Positions 6,810-13,715 of a stretch of DNA of 22,829 bases are shown piece by piece. Positions within the stretch are counted from its first letter, which is position 1; each line of letters starts with the position of its first letter. Both the position numbers and the translations under genes were made by a program. The DNA is taken from positions 1 to 22,829 of the forward strand of contig CAKUCE010000013.1 of assembly GCA_934643535.1 (NCBI GenBank), read 5' to 3'. A model generated the notes under the pieces. That model worked only from the letters and a program-made list of their open reading frames with translations, was not told where the DNA came from and did no database searches. The DNA is from an uncultured Clostridia bacterium (lineage in GTDB: Bacteria; Bacillota; Clostridia; Christensenellales; Aristaeellaceae).

Positions 6810-7574
6810 TCACCGGGAACGCTCTGCTTCCTTCGCTTTCCGCGCCGCCCGGATGATGGACGCGCCGTCGGCCAGATTGACGGTCACAAACTTTCCGTCA
6901 TAGAATGCGGCCCAGTTGTTAAAGACGCAGGGCAGCTTCTTCGCCATAGCCAGACTGTCCACATGGCGCAGGTTCAATGGTTCTCCGGCCTCTGCGCAGT
7001 AGCGGCGCAGTTTCTCAAGGGTCTGCCGGATAAAGGGGCATTGATCGTCGTAGTACACCGTCAGTTCCGGAGTGTCGATCTCCATTCGGAATACCTCGGG
7101 CGCAAAATGAGGTTTGCTTCCATCAAAGGACAACGCCAGCAGTTCGTAGCCGTTGGGCGTTGTTTCCACGGTCTTAAAGCCGAAATGCCGGAAAAAAGCC
7201 TGATCGGTCAGCCATGCCTTCTGCCGGGCCGCACCCAGCAGGCATACGCCGGATTTTCCCTGTGCCCGCGCGTCCGCCAGACAGGACTCCAGCAATGCTT
7301 TTCCATATCCCTTGCCCCGGTTTTCTCCCTCCGTCCACAGGCAATAAACATAGAAATAGTTTTCACCCACAATGGGCGTCCACGCCTTTTCCAGCGGCGC
7401 GTATTCGATGAACACCGTAGCCCGGCCTTCGAGCTTGCGGAAAACATGTCCCTCCTTCAACCGTTCCGCCAGCCATTGCCGCTTGGCTTCCACGCCGGGA
7501 TGGGGCTTTTTCGTGCGGATGATGCAGCACAGCGTTTCTTCCGCCAGGTTTTCCAATGTCAGATCCACAAACAT
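6810..7574 (-). CDS. GNAT acetyltransferase with C-terminal YoaP-like domain
   Basis: A 254-residue two-domain protein. Residues about 1-150 form a GNAT fold; the acetyl-CoA loop is RGKGYGKALL (86-95), followed by CLLGAARQKAWL and FFRHFGFKTVETTPNGYELL. Residues about 160-254 match the YoaP-like extension, with YYDDQCPFIRQTLEKLR (174-190), a single redox-type Cys179 in QCPF, and a closing VTVNLADGAS. The substrate of YoaP-like proteins is not known to me. Start ATG 7574 is preceded by GGGAGGA at a six-base gap. An in-frame ATG eight codons upstream lies inside a hairpin loop without its own ribosome binding site. The gene follows the GH127-type gene by 67 bases but has its own promoter-like sequence; see the palindrome entry. 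Confidence 0.85.
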   Translation of the reverse strand: MFVDLTLENLAEETLCCIIRTKKPHPGVEAKRQWLAERLKEGHVFRKLEGRATVFIEYAPLEKAWTPIVGENYFYVYCLWTEGENRGKGYGKALLESCLADARAQGKSGVCLLGAARQKAWLTDQAFFRHFGFKTVETTPNGYELLALSFDGSKPHFAPEVFRMEIDTPELTVYYDDQCPFIRQTLEKLRRYCAEAGEPLNLRHVDSLAMAKKLPCVFNNWAAFYDGKFVTVNLADGASIIRAARKAKEAERSR

Positions 7575-7580
7575 GCCAAA

Positions 7581-7620
7581 TCCTCCCGAAAGGCGCATGA
7601 CAAAGCGTCTTTCGGGAGGA
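7581..7620 (-). promoter_or_regulatory. Perfect 12-bp inverted repeat covering the -10/start region and ribosome binding site
   Basis: TCCTCCCGAAAG (7581-7592) and CTTTCGGGAGGA (7609-7620) are exact reverse complements around a 16-base centre. On the minus strand the proximal arm contains the GGGAGGA ribosome binding site of the GNAT-YoaP gene. The distal arm starts at the last base of a TATAAT -10 box. It could act as a DNA operator at the promoter, or, in longer read-through transcripts, as an RNA hairpin that hides the ribosome binding site. Confidence 0.6.
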
Positions 7621-7648
7621 TTATAACACAACAGCCGTTTTTTAACAA
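7620..7648 (-). promoter_or_regulatory. Promoter of the GNAT-YoaP gene
   Basis: On the minus strand TTGTTA (7648-7643), 17-base spacer, TATAAT (7625-7620). The -35 overlaps the stop codon of the upstream GH127-type gene. Confidence 0.55.
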
Positions 7649-9495
7649 GAAACGTCCGGCATCATCGTCATACGCAGCGTGGTGCATCCGTAGGGCTGAA
7701 GCCGCACGGTTTCCATGCCGGCGCTTTCAAGGCCGTCCGGTTTTTCCGCGCATACGCCCGGCTGACCCGGACAGGTTCCCCATGGGATTCGGCTCATGCG
7801 GGTCTCCAACTGCACCGGCGGCTCTTCCCGGGAAAACGGGTGGGTTCCCAGCGGATTTTCGATCAGTCGGAAGTCCTTATCCGCAAAGGCATAGCCCCAT
7901 TCCTGCTCCGGGAGGATAATATAGTCGCAGTAGGGCGCTTTGCGCGTCACGCCGTGGCTTTCATACTCCCACGGGAAGCTCTTCGCCGCCAGCGGCAGGG
8001 CGAACACCAGCGGGCCTCGCTCCACGCAGGCCAGCCCCTCCGCGCCGGGAACCAGCTTCGCGGCAAAATGCAGCTTGATCTCCACCGTGTCGCCGTCCTG
8101 CCAGAGCCGTTCCGTGCGCCAGATCTCGCCGGGCACGGCGGCCTGTCCGTCCGCCTCCGCGCTTTCGGCGAAGGCCGGGATGCGGACCGCCAGCTCAAAG
8201 CGGACGGGCTTGCGGCAGCGCACCGTATAGCGCAGGCTGTCCCGGAAGGGATACTCGGTGTCCAGCGTCACCTGGGTCTCCCCGCCGTCCCGCTCCAGCC
8301 GGACCGACGCGGGCGCCAGCACGGCGGACAGAACTCCCTTTTCCGTGTGCATAAAGGCGGACAGCGCCAGCTTGGGCCAGCCCTGGGAGAAATTGGCGGT
8401 ACAGCAGCCGAAATTGGGTTCCAGACCGAACAGATTGGCCTGACTGCCATTGGTGCCGAACACGGGCGCTCCCTGCTGGATGGAGCAGGAGACCTGATTC
8501 AGCAGCTGATCGTACTGATGCGTCCACATATCCGCCGAGATCGTGGCGGGCAGCGAATTGAAGGCCAGGCGTTCCAGCAGGTCCATCCAGAAGGGATTGC
8601 CGGTAATGGAAGCCAGCACCTCGCAGGAGTACATTTCCTCCACTACGGCGCAAAGCTCGGTGCCCCGAACAGGGCTTTTGCCTGCCAGACACTCGTCGCC
8701 CTGAATATGTCCCATGGGCGTTCCGTGGAATTCGCACAGCTGATCGTACATTTTCCGGGCGAAGGCATTGGGTTCCTGCCCGGAAAGGCCGGAAAACACG
8801 GCCTCGCTCTTCAGGGCCATCATCAGATTGACGATGTGGGTCTGCTGCCGCCATACCCCCTTCGGATCGGGCTGCTGATCCTTCCAGCAGGCGAACAGCC
8901 GCTCGTAGGACAGCCCCTGCGAAGCAAGCGTCACCGCCAGCTCGATCATCCACGCCTCGGGCCGCTGCTCATACAGCCACTGCAGGGGGATCAGCGCCTC
9001 AAACCAGCGGCTCTGGCCCCAGTTGAACAGCGTATGATGGGTCAGATGCGCTTCCAGATTTTTCATGGCGCGGTAGACGGCCTCCATGGCCCGGCTGTCG
9101 CCGCTGCACTGGCCGTAGACCATCAGTGCCTTGCAAATGATGAACACCGCCCATACATCGTAGGCGGGCCGTTCCTCCCTTTTGCACGGACAGATCCAGC
9201 CGTCCTCCTGCTGAGCGGCCAGAATAGCGTCCACATATTTCTTCGCCCGGGCGATCAGATCATCATTCTGCAGAAGATAGGCCAGCGGGATGAAGCCGTC
9301 CAGCCAGTAGGGCACCCGCTCCCAGCCTTCGGCCGTGCCGCCGATCCATGCGGAATCCCGGATGTCGGGCCAGATCTGATCCAGATGGCCGGACAGTCCC
9401 TCCGCCTGAATTTCCAGTTGTCTCTTCAGCCATCCTTCAGGCCGCAGCGCGCCCGGCTCCATCAAGCGGTAAACCGACGAATAAATCTTTTCCAC
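7642..9495 (-). CDS. GH127-type glycosidase (beta-L-arabinofuranosidase-like, DUF1680)
   Basis: A 617-residue cytoplasmic protein (no signal peptide) of the DUF1680/GH127 group, whose characterised members remove beta-L-arabinofuranose from plant glycans or hydroxyproline arabinosides. The N-terminal two-thirds form an (alpha/alpha) barrel, with YWLDGFIPLAYLL (63-75), QEDGWICPC and YDVWAVFIICKALMVYGQ (112-129). Candidate zinc and catalytic residues by alignment to HypBA1 are Glu280 and Cys282 in GTELCAVVEEMYS and Cys364-Cys365 in FGCCTANFSQGWPKL. The C-terminal third is beta-rich. Start is GTG 9495 behind AAGGAGGAAGAGAAC. The divergent AraC gene and shared 125-base control region suggest substrate-induced expression. 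Family is clear; the exact sugar is inferred, since many subfamilies are uncharacterised. Confidence 0.85.
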   Translation of the reverse strand: MEKIYSSVYRLMEPGALRPEGWLKRQLEIQAEGLSGHLDQIWPDIRDSAWIGGTAEGWERVPYWLDGFIPLAYLLQNDDLIARAKKYVDAILAAQQEDGWICPCKREERPAYDVWAVFIICKALMVYGQCSGDSRAMEAVYRAMKNLEAHLTHHTLFNWGQSRWFEALIPLQWLYEQRPEAWMIELAVTLASQGLSYERLFACWKDQQPDPKGVWRQQTHIVNLMMALKSEAVFSGLSGQEPNAFARKMYDQLCEFHGTPMGHIQGDECLAGKSPVRGTELCAVVEEMYSCEVLASITGNPFWMDLLERLAFNSLPATISADMWTHQYDQLLNQVSCSIQQGAPVFGTNGSQANLFGLEPNFGCCTANFSQGWPKLALSAFMHTEKGVLSAVLAPASVRLERDGGETQVTLDTEYPFRDSLRYTVRCRKPVRFELAVRIPAFAESAEADGQAAVPGEIWRTERLWQDGDTVEIKLHFAAKLVPGAEGLACVERGPLVFALPLAAKSFPWEYESHGVTRKAPYCDYIILPEQEWGYAFADKDFRLIENPLGTHPFSREEPPVQLETRMSRIPWGTCPGQPGVCAEKPDGLESAGMETVRLQPYGCTTLRMTMMPDVSC

Positions 9496-9522
9496 GTTCT
9501 CTTCCTCCTTCGCTTTACCCGT

Positions 9523-9556
9523 ATTGTACCGCCAAAAAGCGTTTTACGCCATTTTG
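9523..9556 (-). promoter_or_regulatory. Likely AraC-controlled promoter region of the GH127-type gene
   Basis: On the minus strand a TACAAT -10 box (9528-9523) has no good -35, as expected for an activator-dependent promoter. The -35 zone holds two direct repeats, CGCCAAAAAG (9530-9539) and CGCCATTTTG (9547-9556), 17 bases apart, and a GCGTTTTACGC palindrome (9539-9549). Tandem half-sites beside -35 are the usual AraC-family arrangement. Confidence 0.45.
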
Positions 9557-9572
9557 AATGCTGGATACCTCA

Positions 9573-9601
9573 TTGCAAAAAATGAACTTTTTCTCTATAA
9601 T
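9573..9601 (+). promoter_or_regulatory. Promoter of the AraC-family regulator gene
   Basis: TTGCAA (9573-9578), 17-base spacer, TATAAT (9596-9601), then GGGAGGG at 9607-9613 and the GTG start at 9621. Confidence 0.65.
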
Positions 9602-9620
9602 CGGATGGGAGGGATGAACG

Positions 9621-10376
9621 GTGAGCGAGTATCTGAGTTCCCAAAGTCTGCCCCGGTTTCTTTTTTCGCACGACCGGGTTTTTCAGCCGGGGGAAAAGCA
9701 TGTCAACCGGATCTGCCCGGAGGACGTGCTGCTTCTGATGTTCTCCGGCGTTCTCCGCTTCGTTGAGAACGGCGTTCCGGTGGAGGTACGCGGCGGCGAA
9801 TACTATATCCAGAAGCGAGGCCTTCTCCAGCAGGGCGCAGCGCCGTCGGACTGTCCCGTGTATTATTACGTTCATTTCCTGGGAGAATGGAAGGAAGAGA
9901 GCGGGATCCGGAAACGAGGCCCTCTTCCCGGCGAGATCCGCGCCCTGACCCGGCGCCTGACCGAAGCCAACGAGCTGGACGCCCCGCTGTTGGAACGGAC
10001 GTGCCTGTTTTATCAGATCCTGACCCTACTCTCCCAAAGCCAGCCCAAGGGCCCGGCTCGGCGGCTGGCCGAAGCCACATTGCAGCAGCTTCAGCTTCAC
10101 CTGAAGGAGGGCGCTTCTCTTTCCGGGATCGCGGCGGAGCTGCACGTCAGCGAAAGTTATCTGATCCGCAATTTCCGCCGCCAGTACCAGCTGACGCCCC
10201 ATCGCTGTCTGACCCGGCTCCGGCTGGAGCAGGCGGAACGGCTGATGCGCTATTCCGACCTGTCGCTGGAGGCGATCTCTCTGGAATGCGGCTTCAGCAG
10301 CTACGCCAATTTCTATAAGGCCTTTCGGGCCGAAAAAGGCAAAAATCCCGGTGCGGCGCTGAAGCGAATGCGTTGA
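9621..10376 (+). CDS. AraC-family transcriptional regulator
   Basis: A 251-residue regulator. The N-terminal half looks like an AraC-type cupin sensor (RFLFSHDRVFQPGEK, then VRGGEYYIQKRG and YYYVHFLGEW). The C-terminal half (about residues 155-250) holds two helix-turn-helix motifs: SLSGIAAELHVSESYLIRNFRRQ and LSLEAISLECGFSSYANFYKAFRAEKGKNP. The GTG start at 9621 has an ideal GGGAGGG site seven bases upstream. It is divergent from the GH127-type gene across 125 bases, so it most likely senses the released sugar and activates that gene. Its stop codon overlaps the -35 box of csoR. Confidence 0.9.
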   Translation: MSEYLSSQSLPRFLFSHDRVFQPGEKHVNRICPEDVLLLMFSGVLRFVENGVPVEVRGGEYYIQKRGLLQQGAAPSDCPVYYYVHFLGEWKEESGIRKRGPLPGEIRALTRRLTEANELDAPLLERTCLFYQILTLLSQSQPKGPARRLAEATLQQLQLHLKEGASLSGIAAELHVSESYLIRNFRRQYQLTPHRCLTRLRLEQAERLMRYSDLSLEAISLECGFSSYANFYKAFRAEKGKNPGAALKRMR

Positions 10377-10401
10377 CAAGCGCCCCCGGTTTGGCTACAA
10401 T
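10373..10401 (+). promoter_or_regulatory. Consensus promoter of csoR
   Basis: TTGACA (10373-10378), 17-base spacer, TACAAT (10396-10401). The -35 hexamer is perfect and overlaps the end of the AraC coding sequence. Confidence 0.8.
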
Positions 10402-10406
10402 ACAGG

Positions 10407-10424
10407 TATCCCTCAGGGGGTATA
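10407..10424 (+). promoter_or_regulatory. CsoR operator at the csoR promoter
   Basis: TATCCCTCAGGGGGTATA is an inverted repeat of the TAnCCC...GGGGGTA type bound by CsoR proteins and closely resembles the operator of Bacillus copZA. It begins about six bases after the -10 box and so covers the predicted transcript start, as expected for autorepression. Confidence 0.75.
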
Positions 10425-10438
10425 GGGAGGAAGTCATT

Positions 10439-10714
10439 ATGAAGCAATGTATGGATGCGGAAAACCTGCACCGCAGACTGAAAAAGATCATCGGTCAGGT
10501 ACAGGCCGTCGATCGGATGATCGACGAGGATGTTCCCTGCGAGGACGTTCTTTCCCAGCTGAACGCGGCGAAGTCTGCGCTGCATAAATGCGGTCAGGTC
10601 GTGCTGGAAGGGCACATCCGCCATTGTGTGCTGGACGGTATCCAGCACGGAGACGCAGATAAAACCATTCAGGATTTTACCAAAGCGGTGGAACGCTTTG
10701 CCAATATGGGCTGA
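10439..10714 (+). CDS. csoR: CsoR-family metal-sensing repressor
   Basis: A 91-residue all-helical DUF156-family repressor. CsoR binds Cu(I) and then releases DNA. The Cu(I) ligand triad of CsoR is conserved with exact spacing: Cys34 (VPCEDV), His59 and Cys63 (GHIRHCV), equivalent to Cys36, His61 and Cys65 of the Mycobacterium protein. An additional Cys51 sits in the second helix. Start ATG 10439 has GGGAGG eight bases upstream. The preceding promoter carries a CsoR-type palindrome, a matching palindrome precedes the downstream ATPase gene, and a strong terminator separates the two. A related sensor type (InrS, CstR) is less likely given the C-H-C pattern. Confidence 0.88.
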   Translation: MKQCMDAENLHRRLKKIIGQVQAVDRMIDEDVPCEDVLSQLNAAKSALHKCGQVVLEGHIRHCVLDGIQHGDADKTIQDFTKAVERFANMG

Positions 10715-10727
10715 GGGCCGCATTTGC

Positions 10728-10759
10728 AAAGCCGGATTTTTTCCGGCTTTTTCTTTTTC
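10728..10759 (+). terminator. Terminator after csoR
   Basis: AAAGCCGGA (10728-10736), T loop, TCCGGCTTT (10742-10750), followed by TTCTTTTT. It uncouples csoR from the ATPase gene. Confidence 0.85.
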
Positions 10760-10763
10760 CCGC

Positions 10764-10793
10764 TTGACATACCAATACCCCCATATGTATAAT
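10764..10793 (+). promoter_or_regulatory. Promoter of the P1B ATPase gene
   Basis: TTGACA (10764-10769), 18-base spacer, TATAAT (10788-10793), both hexamers perfect. The spacer and -10 also contain ATACCCCCATATGTAT (10775-10790), a weaker CsoR-like dyad. Confidence 0.8.
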
Positions 10794-10798
10794 GTACC

Positions 10799-10816
10799 CA
10801 TACCCCATCAGGTATG
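10799..10816 (+). promoter_or_regulatory. CsoR operator at the ATPase promoter
   Basis: CATACCCCATCAGGTATG has perfect CATACC/GGTATG arms and shares the TACCC...GGTA pattern of the operator at csoR. It lies over the predicted transcript start, just before the ribosome binding site AGGAGG (10818-10823). Confidence 0.7.
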
Positions 10817-10837
10817 AAGGAGGACGCAAACCAAACG

Positions 10838-12718
10838 ATGAAAGCCTTCTCTAAAAAGCTGGAAGCCTTGCTGGAAAAAGGCGGGACCAGAAAAGACGTC
10901 GCCCTGCTGATTCTTTCCGGCATTGCCCTTCTGCTGAGCATCTTTAAGCCCGTCCCCCTGCCCTTTGACCCGGCGTGGGTCGCAATCCTGCTCTGCGGCG
11001 TTCCCATTGTGCTGGAAGCCCTGATCGGGCTGATCACGTCCTTTGACATCAAGGCGGACGTGCTGGTTTCTCTGGCTTTGATCGCCTCCGTGCTCATCGG
11101 CGAGGATTTTGCCGCAGGCGAGGTAGCCTTTATCATGCAGCTGGGCGCGCTGCTGGAGGATCTGACCGTCGCCAAAGCCCGGGCCGGCATCGAAAAGCTG
11201 ATAAAGCTCACGCCCCAGACAGCCCGGGTGCTGACCGGCGATGGCGAGCGCATCATCCCCGCAGAGCAGGTGCAGGTAAACGACCGTCTTCGGGTTCTGC
11301 CGGGCGAGACCATTCCCGTTGACGGCGTGATCCTCACCGGCCAGACCTCCGTTAATCAGGCGCTCATGACCGGCGAATCCCTGCCGGTGGACAAGGGGCC
11401 GGGAGACGAGGTCTCCTCCGGTACGGTCAATCAGTTCGGCGCATTTGAAATGCGGGCCGCCCGCGTAGGCGAGGACAGTTCCATCCAGCGGATGATCCGT
11501 CTGGTGCAGTCGGCCGATGCGGGAAAGGCGAAAATCGTTGGGCTGGCGGATCGCTGGGCCACGTGGATCGTCGTCACCGCTCTGACCGCCGCCGCCCTGA
11601 CCTGGATCTTCACCGGCCAGATCATCCGCGCAGTCACCATTCTGGTGGTCTTCTGTCCCTGCGCGCTGGTGCTGGCCACGCCCACCGCCATCATGGCCGC
11701 CATCGGCAACGCCGCCAGGCACGGCTTTCTGGTGCGAGAAGGCGATGCGTTGGAACGTCTGGCCCGAGTCACGGAGATCGCGTTTGATAAAACCGGTACC
11801 CTGACCTTCGGCAGGCCGGAGGTCGTAAAGCTCCGGGCCGTCGAAGGCGGGAACGAAGAAGAGCTCTACCGTCTGGCCGCCGGGGCGGAAAGCCTGTCCG
11901 AGCATCCGCTGGGCAAGGCGGTGGTTCGCTGCTGCCGCCTTGCCTGCGGCGAAACGATTCCAGCGGCAGAGGATTTCACCATGCTGCCCGGAAAGGGCGT
12001 CGAGGCACTGGTCGCGGGCCGGAGGGTTCTGGCGGGCAGCGCTGCGTTCCTGACAGAGCGTTCCATCGGCCTTCCGGACAGCCTGAAGGCCGAGGCAGAG
12101 GACTGGCTGGAGCAGGGCTCCATGGTCATTTATCTGGCGCTGGATGGTCAGCCCGCCGGTTTTCTGGCACTGGCGGACACGCTCCGTCCTGCCAGCGCGG
12201 GCATGATCGCCGCCTTGAAGGCCGAACAGGCGACGCCCCTGCTTCTGACGGGCGACTCCGAAAAGGCCGCTCAGACCATCGCCCGCCGGCTTGGCATTTC
12301 GGAAGTCTGCTGCGGCTGTCTGCCGGAGGACAAGCTCAACCGCATCCGGCAGGATCAGCAGGCCGGAACGGCGGTGTGCATGATCGGCGACGGCGTTAAC
12401 GACGCGCCCGCCCTGAAGCAGGCCGACGTAGGCATCGCCATGGGCGGGGTCGGCAGCGACATTGCCGTGGACGCGGCGGACATCGCTCTGGCGGACGACA
12501 AGGTGGAGGAGCTTCCCCACCTGCTGGCCCTGTCCCGCCGGATGATGACCACCATCAGGCTGAACCTGACCTTTTCCATGACGCTGAATTTTCTGGCGAT
12601 CGGACTGGCGATCAGCAGCGTGCTGAACCCCGTGGTGGGCGCGCTGGTACACAATGCCGGTTCGGTGCTGGTGATTCTGAATTCCGCACTTTTACTGAAA
12701 TGGAGGAAAAAACAATGA
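10838..12718 (+). CDS. Heavy-metal P1B-type ATPase, probable Cu(I) or soft-metal exporter
   Basis: A 626-residue membrane ATPase that pumps transition-metal ions out of the cytoplasm. About eight membrane helices fit the sequence: four before the actuator domain (TGES loop), two around the central domain, two at the end. The metal-site motif is Cys273-Pro-Cys275 in VVFCPCALVLATPT. Phosphorylation site is DKTGT (Asp317), nucleotide-site His356-Pro357 in SEHPLG, hinge GDGVNDAP (517-524). It lacks an N-terminal HMA metal-binding domain. The last helices (LNFLAIGLAI...GALVHNAGSVLVILNS) lack the YN and MxxSS residues of classic CopA pumps, so copper is inferred from CsoR context. I chose ATG 10838; the earlier in-frame ATG at 10814 precedes the AGGAGG site. 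Confidence 0.88.
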   Translation: MKAFSKKLEALLEKGGTRKDVALLILSGIALLLSIFKPVPLPFDPAWVAILLCGVPIVLEALIGLITSFDIKADVLVSLALIASVLIGEDFAAGEVAFIMQLGALLEDLTVAKARAGIEKLIKLTPQTARVLTGDGERIIPAEQVQVNDRLRVLPGETIPVDGVILTGQTSVNQALMTGESLPVDKGPGDEVSSGTVNQFGAFEMRAARVGEDSSIQRMIRLVQSADAGKAKIVGLADRWATWIVVTALTAAALTWIFTGQIIRAVTILVVFCPCALVLATPTAIMAAIGNAARHGFLVREGDALERLARVTEIAFDKTGTLTFGRPEVVKLRAVEGGNEEELYRLAAGAESLSEHPLGKAVVRCCRLACGETIPAAEDFTMLPGKGVEALVAGRRVLAGSAAFLTERSIGLPDSLKAEAEDWLEQGSMVIYLALDGQPAGFLALADTLRPASAGMIAALKAEQATPLLLTGDSEKAAQTIARRLGISEVCCGCLPEDKLNRIRQDQQAGTAVCMIGDGVNDAPALKQADVGIAMGGVGSDIAVDAADIALADDKVEELPHLLALSRRMMTTIRLNLTFSMTLNFLAIGLAISSVLNPVVGALVHNAGSVLVILNSALLLKWRKKQ

Positions 12719-12882
12719 CGGTTGCCATCATCGGTCTGATCATCGGTCTTCTGGTTCTGGGCGCGGGCCTGTACTATCTGGTGAAGGAAAAAAACGATCC
12801 GGAGTCCAAAAAGATTTACGGCGTCATCAGTCTGGCCGGCGCGCTTCTGAGCGTGGGAATGGTCGTGAAGCTGTGTCTCTGA
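12715..12882 (+). CDS. 55-residue membrane protein coupled to the ATPase gene
   Basis: Its ATG overlaps the ATPase stop codon (ATGA), and GGAGG lies eight bases upstream, within the ATPase gene, so the two are translationally coupled. The product has two predicted membrane helices: about residues 3-25 (VAIIGLIIGLLVLGAGLYYLV) and 38-54, joined by a charged loop KEKNDPESKK. It carries only one Cys (near the C-terminus) and no obvious metal motif. I do not recognise the family. Position implies a role with the pump, for example as a stabilising or regulatory subunit; this is inference. Confidence 0.75.
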   Translation: MTVAIIGLIIGLLVLGAGLYYLVKEKNDPESKKIYGVISLAGALLSVGMVVKLCL

Positions 12883-12902
12883 CGGAAGAAACCCAAAATC
12901 GA

Positions 12903-12950
12903 AAACGGCCGCAGTCCGGGAAAATTCCCGGCTGCGGCCGTTTGGCTTTC
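12903..12950. terminator. Strong bidirectional terminator
   Basis: AAACGGCCGCAG (12903-12914) pairs with CTGCGGCCGTTT (12932-12943), and an inner CCGGGAA/TTCCCGG stem extends it. T-rich tracts follow on both strands. It ends the efflux operon on the plus strand and the sbcDC-isomerase transcript on the minus strand. Confidence 0.85.
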
Positions 12951-12953
12951 GCC

Positions 12954-13676
12954 TTATTCCTGCGCCTTCAAAAAATCAATGCAGATACGGGCTTCTTCCA
13001 GTCCCGAGGGGTTGCAGGTCTCCGATTCCACGATCAGCCGGTCGCCCAGCTCCACGGCCTTGCGGTAGACCGCCGCTGCGGGCGCCTGCCCCATTCCCAG
13101 CGGCGTTCCATGTCCGTCCGCCATGCCGTCCTTGATGTGAATGATATGGACGCGGTCCTTCAGCCGTTCCATCATTTCCAGCGGGTCCCGTCCGCCCACG
13201 AAGGCCCAGTAGGTGTCGATCTCCAAATCCAGCCGGGTACGCTCCTCCAGCTGTTCCCAGATGCGGGAACCGTCGGCGTTGGGTTTGAACTCATGGGCAT
13301 GGTTATGATAGCCCAGCCGGATTCCCTCGTCCGCCAGCCGTGCCTGCGCTCTGGCCGTCAGAGCGATAAAATCATCCAGCTTTTGCTGATGATCCAGATC
13401 GGCCCCGGGAATAATAATCAGCCGGTTGCCCAGCGTCTTGTGATACCGGATCGTTTCGCCGATCACGTCATCCGTCAGTTCCTGCATCCCCGTGTGGGTG
13501 GAGGAAACCTCCATGCCGCACGCAAGCAGCTTGTCCCGCACGGCCTCCGCCGAATGACCGAAGAAACCAGCGAACTCCGCATAATGATAACCCAGCGCCG
13601 CCACCTTTTCCAGCGTTCCCAGCAGATCCTTTTCTGCCGTGTCCCGTACCGAGTACATCTGCAATCCGTATTTCAT
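12954..13676 (-). CDS. Sugar phosphate isomerase/epimerase-like TIM-barrel protein
   Basis: A 240-residue protein of the xylose-isomerase-like TIM barrel (AP endonuclease 2) superfamily, which includes sugar and inosose isomerases and epimerases. It starts MKYGLQMYSVRD, typical of the bacterial IolE/YcjR-like group. Candidate metal ligands lie in GYHNHAHEF, LDLEIDTYWA, HIIHIKDG and the late LIVESET. Start ATG 13676 has AGGAG upstream. It follows sbcC by 39 bases and ends 11 bases before the bidirectional terminator. The link to sbcDC is probably only positional. Substrate unknown. Confidence 0.8.
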   Translation of the reverse strand: MKYGLQMYSVRDTAEKDLLGTLEKVAALGYHYAEFAGFFGHSAEAVRDKLLACGMEVSSTHTGMQELTDDVIGETIRYHKTLGNRLIIIPGADLDHQQKLDDFIALTARAQARLADEGIRLGYHNHAHEFKPNADGSRIWEQLEERTRLDLEIDTYWAFVGGRDPLEMMERLKDRVHIIHIKDGMADGHGTPLGMGQAPAAAVYRKAVELGDRLIVESETCNPSGLEEARICIDFLKAQE

Positions 13677-13715
13677 TGTTTTTTCTCCTTTGCCATTTTC
13701 CCTTCCGGGATTTTT

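Noticed and set aside
7840..9585. A 581-codon plus-strand open frame opposite the GH127-type gene
   Set aside because: Shadow of the glycosidase; no motifs, and it crosses the divergent promoter region.
10814..10837. An earlier ATG start for the P1B ATPase
   Set aside because: This ATG lies inside the operator palindrome and before the AGGAGG site, with no ribosome binding site of its own.
10808..12652. A 614-codon minus-strand open frame opposite the P1B ATPase
   Set aside because: Shadow frame; the plus strand has every P-type ATPase motif.
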